Below, one piece after another: positions 5,537 through 6,587 of a DNA stretch of 6,587 bases; the first letter of the stretch is position 1, and each line of letters opens with the position of its first letter. The stretch covers positions 1 to 6,587 of the forward strand of contig JAOUPE010000094.1 in assembly GCA_029880025.1 (NCBI GenBank), written 5' to 3'. Source of the DNA: Caldifarciminota bacterium. GTDB taxonomy: Bacteria; Hydrothermota; Tepidihabitantia; Tepidihabitantales; JAOUPE01. The notes below the pieces were generated by a model, which worked only from the letters and a program-made list of their open reading frames with translations, was not told where the DNA came from and did no database searches. Position numbers and translations under genes: made by a program.

Positions 5537-5594
5537 TTCGCCTCCTTTCAGTCGGCGGACTCTTCGAGTTTCGCCTCTTTGCCGTGGGCGGACT
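5536..5594 (-). repeat. 26-nt duplication in the dnaN leader that includes the Shine-Dalgarno
   Basis: Units at 5594-5569 and 5561-5536 (minus strand) match at 22 of 26 positions with a 33-nt period. Both begin AGTCCGCC and end GAGGCGAAA. The downstream unit holds the real site AAAGGAGG and runs into the A of the dnaN ATG. The upstream unit has AAAGAGG and no start codon (CTC follows), so it is a decoy-like copy. Confidence 0.75.
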
Positions 5595-5601
5595 TTTCGG
5601 T

Positions 5602-5644
5602 ATCATAGCAAAAGACTAATAACTAATTTCTGAGCAAAAGTCAA
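5602..5644 (-). promoter_or_regulatory. Candidate dnaN promoters
   Basis: Two overlapping candidates on the minus strand. The first is TTGACT (5644-5639), 17 nt, TATTAG (5621-5616). The second is an extended -10, TGCTATGAT (5610-5602), without a clear -35. Either gives a leader of roughly 60-80 nt containing the duplicated unit. The -35 box of the first lies in the outer arm of the repeat element that fills this intergenic region. Confidence 0.5.
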
Positions 5645-5925
5645 GAAAGAAATTTAAACCACAGAGACCGCAGAGATAACAGAGGGCAAAGATGAAACTA
5701 AAGATTCACCCAGATGAACACAAATTTTTTAAAATCCAAAAACCAAGCACCAAATTAACAATAAGTAATAATGTTCGAAATTCAAATGACCAAAAACAGT
5801 TTTGAATTTAGAAATTGGGATTTGAAAATTGGTAATTTTCTTTTCCCTCTGTGTCCCCAGTGGTTAAATCCTTTTTCTGTGTTCTCGGTGGTTAAATTCT
5901 TTTTGGTGGTTTCTTGACCTTTGAT
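5634..5925. repeat. Palindromic intergenic repeat element with degenerate inverted arms
   Basis: About 290 bp, no gene. The outer arms are imperfect complements: the left reads CAAAAGTCAAGAAA then AATTTAAACCACAGAGA, and the right reads TCTCGGTGGTTAAATT then TTTCTTGACCTTTG. Inside are an AT-rich left part (5697-5790) and a right part (5800-5840) made of AAATTCAAA, TTTTGAATTTAG and GGGATTTGAAA words that are also partly complementary. CACAGAG-type words in one orientation facing CTCTGTG words in the other are a pattern I know from spacers of several bacterial genomes. No open frame of note. Confidence 0.65.
5848..5903 (+). repeat. Two tandem 28-bp repeats
   Basis: Copies at 5848-5875 and 5876-5903 abut exactly, begin TCTGTGT, share GTGGTTAAAT and end CTTTT, with four differences in 28. 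They form the right arm of the palindromic element. The left arm has related words (5653-5686) in opposite orientation. Confidence 0.85.
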
Positions 5926-5941
5926 TTAATTTCTTTAAGAT
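5914..5941 (+). promoter_or_regulatory. Promoter of the MFS gene, probably leaderless
   Basis: TTGACC (5914-5919), a 16-nt spacer and TAAGAT (5936-5941, 4 of 6). The ATG begins 7 nt after the -10 box, exactly the -10 to +1 distance of ssrA. No Shine-Dalgarno precedes the ATG. The -35 box lies in the right outer arm of the adjacent repeat element. Confidence 0.65.
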
Positions 5942-5948
5942 TGGCAGA

Positions 5949-6587
5949 ATGATACGTAAACAACTGCTTGCGGTTTTAGGGATTAGGAATTTTCTTTTTC
6001 TAACTTTTGCCGGGACCCTTTCTCAATTTGGGGACCGACTCAGCCATATGTTACTGATAACAGTCGTTGAACTTACCAAACCGGGAAGAGTCTTAGCCTT
6101 TTCCTTTGCCTCTTTAGTATTTACTCTGCCCGTGTTAATACTGGCACCATTTGCCGGGGTATTGGCTGACCATTGGAGTAAACGTAAGATACTGATTCGA
6201 GTCCATTTTATTCAAGCCGGCTTACTCTTGCTAACCCCTTTTTTAATAGGTTGGACCAACAGTTTTCAATACTTCTGGCTTGCGATGGTCATCTTTTTCG
6301 GTTTAGATATATTTAATAATACTGCCAAACCAGCATTATTACCAGCCGTGGTTGCCAAACGCAAATTGCTTACTGCCAATTCGATTGACCAGTTCTTAGC
6401 AAGATTTGCCACGGTAATGGGAATGGTTATTGGCGGGTTCCTGATTCGCTGGGTCGGCTGGCATTTTGGTTTAATGATTAATGCTTCAACTCATCTTATT
6501 GCCGGGCTATTAGCAATCGGGATTGTCTTGCGCTACGAGCCGCATCAAAATTCTTTTGTGAAACCTTCTAACATTTCCTCCCCCTCG
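5949..6587 (+). CDS. Major facilitator superfamily transporter, N-terminal half only
   Basis: Inner-membrane secondary transporter; the substrate cannot be told. 213 codons are open to the right edge, about half of the usual 400-430 aa. Seen: hydrophobic segments at roughly 14-40, 48-73, 81-101, 106-125, 150-170 and 173-194, consistent with the first six helices. The loop between helices 2 and 3, GVLADHWSKRKIL (70-82), is the MFS motif A (GxxaDrxgrkr type). FGDRLSHM (27-34) in helix 1 and the PALLPAVV...ANSIDQ region (128-148) resemble the EntS/MFS_3 type of exporter. ATG 5949 is chosen because it directly precedes a typical N-terminus and fits the leaderless promoter. It is divergent from dnaN. 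An export role (drug or siderophore-like) is only suggested by subfamily resemblance. Confidence 0.9.
   Translation, partial: MIRKQLLAVLGIRNFLFLTFAGTLSQFGDRLSHMLLITVVELTKPGRVLAFSFASLVFTLPVLILAPFAGVLADHWSKRKILIRVHFIQAGLLLLTPFLIGWTNSFQYFWLAMVIFFGLDIFNNTAKPALLPAVVAKRKLLTANSIDQFLARFATVMGMVIGGFLIRWVGWHFGLMINASTHLIAGLLAIGIVLRYEPHQNSFVKPSNISSPS

Noticed and set aside
5848..5903. Tandem 28-bp repeats considered as a CRISPR remnant
   Set aside because: The two copies abut with no spacer, no cas gene is visible, and the words belong to the surrounding palindromic element.

Overview
This is a moderately AT-rich bacterial chromosome segment. It carries housekeeping genes (metabolite repair, cold-shock protein, folate and nucleotide metabolism, DNA sliding clamp, tmRNA) plus one uncharacterised exported protein. 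The folK/deoxynucleoside-kinase overlap and the acidic, aromatic-rich putative lipoprotein fit an uncultured lineage of the FCB/WOR-3 kind. That placement is impression only; nothing in the window fixes the taxon. I see no phage, CRISPR, toxin or defence genes.

Layout. 1-1143 (-): a bifunctional NAD(P)H-hydrate repair enzyme, cut by the left edge. 1144-1351: divergent intergenic region with a promoter on each side. 1352-1567 (+): cold-shock-domain protein with a strong terminator at 1574-1610. 1662-2791 (+): folK and a deoxynucleoside kinase overlapping by 10 nt, an operon. 2792-3178: convergent intergenic region rich in repeats (a 26-bp long-range inverted repeat, two copies of a ~48-nt repeat, and a duplicate of the tmRNA 3' end). 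3179-3530 (-): ssrA (tmRNA) with a full-consensus promoter. 3562-4422 (-): putative lipoprotein. 4436-5536 (-): dnaN, 13 nt upstream of the lipoprotein gene. 5537-5948: divergent intergenic region, mostly a palindromic repeat element. 5949-6587 (+): an MFS transporter cut by the right edge.

Promoters. Five of the six I can propose have TTGAC(A/C), a spacer of exactly 16 nt and a TAnn(A/C)T -10 box. At folK and the MFS gene the ATG lies 6-7 nt after the -10 box, the same distance as from the ssrA -10 box to the mature tmRNA 5' end, so these two mRNAs are probably leaderless. nnr probably has a very short leader. csp and dnaN have real leaders, and the dnaN leader contains a 26-nt duplication that includes the Shine-Dalgarno.

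I find no obvious new multi-gene system. The most unusual material is non-coding: the repeat element between dnaN and the MFS gene, whose outer arms supply outward-facing -35 boxes to both genes, and the repeat cluster at the 3' end of ssrA, which resembles an old integration scar.
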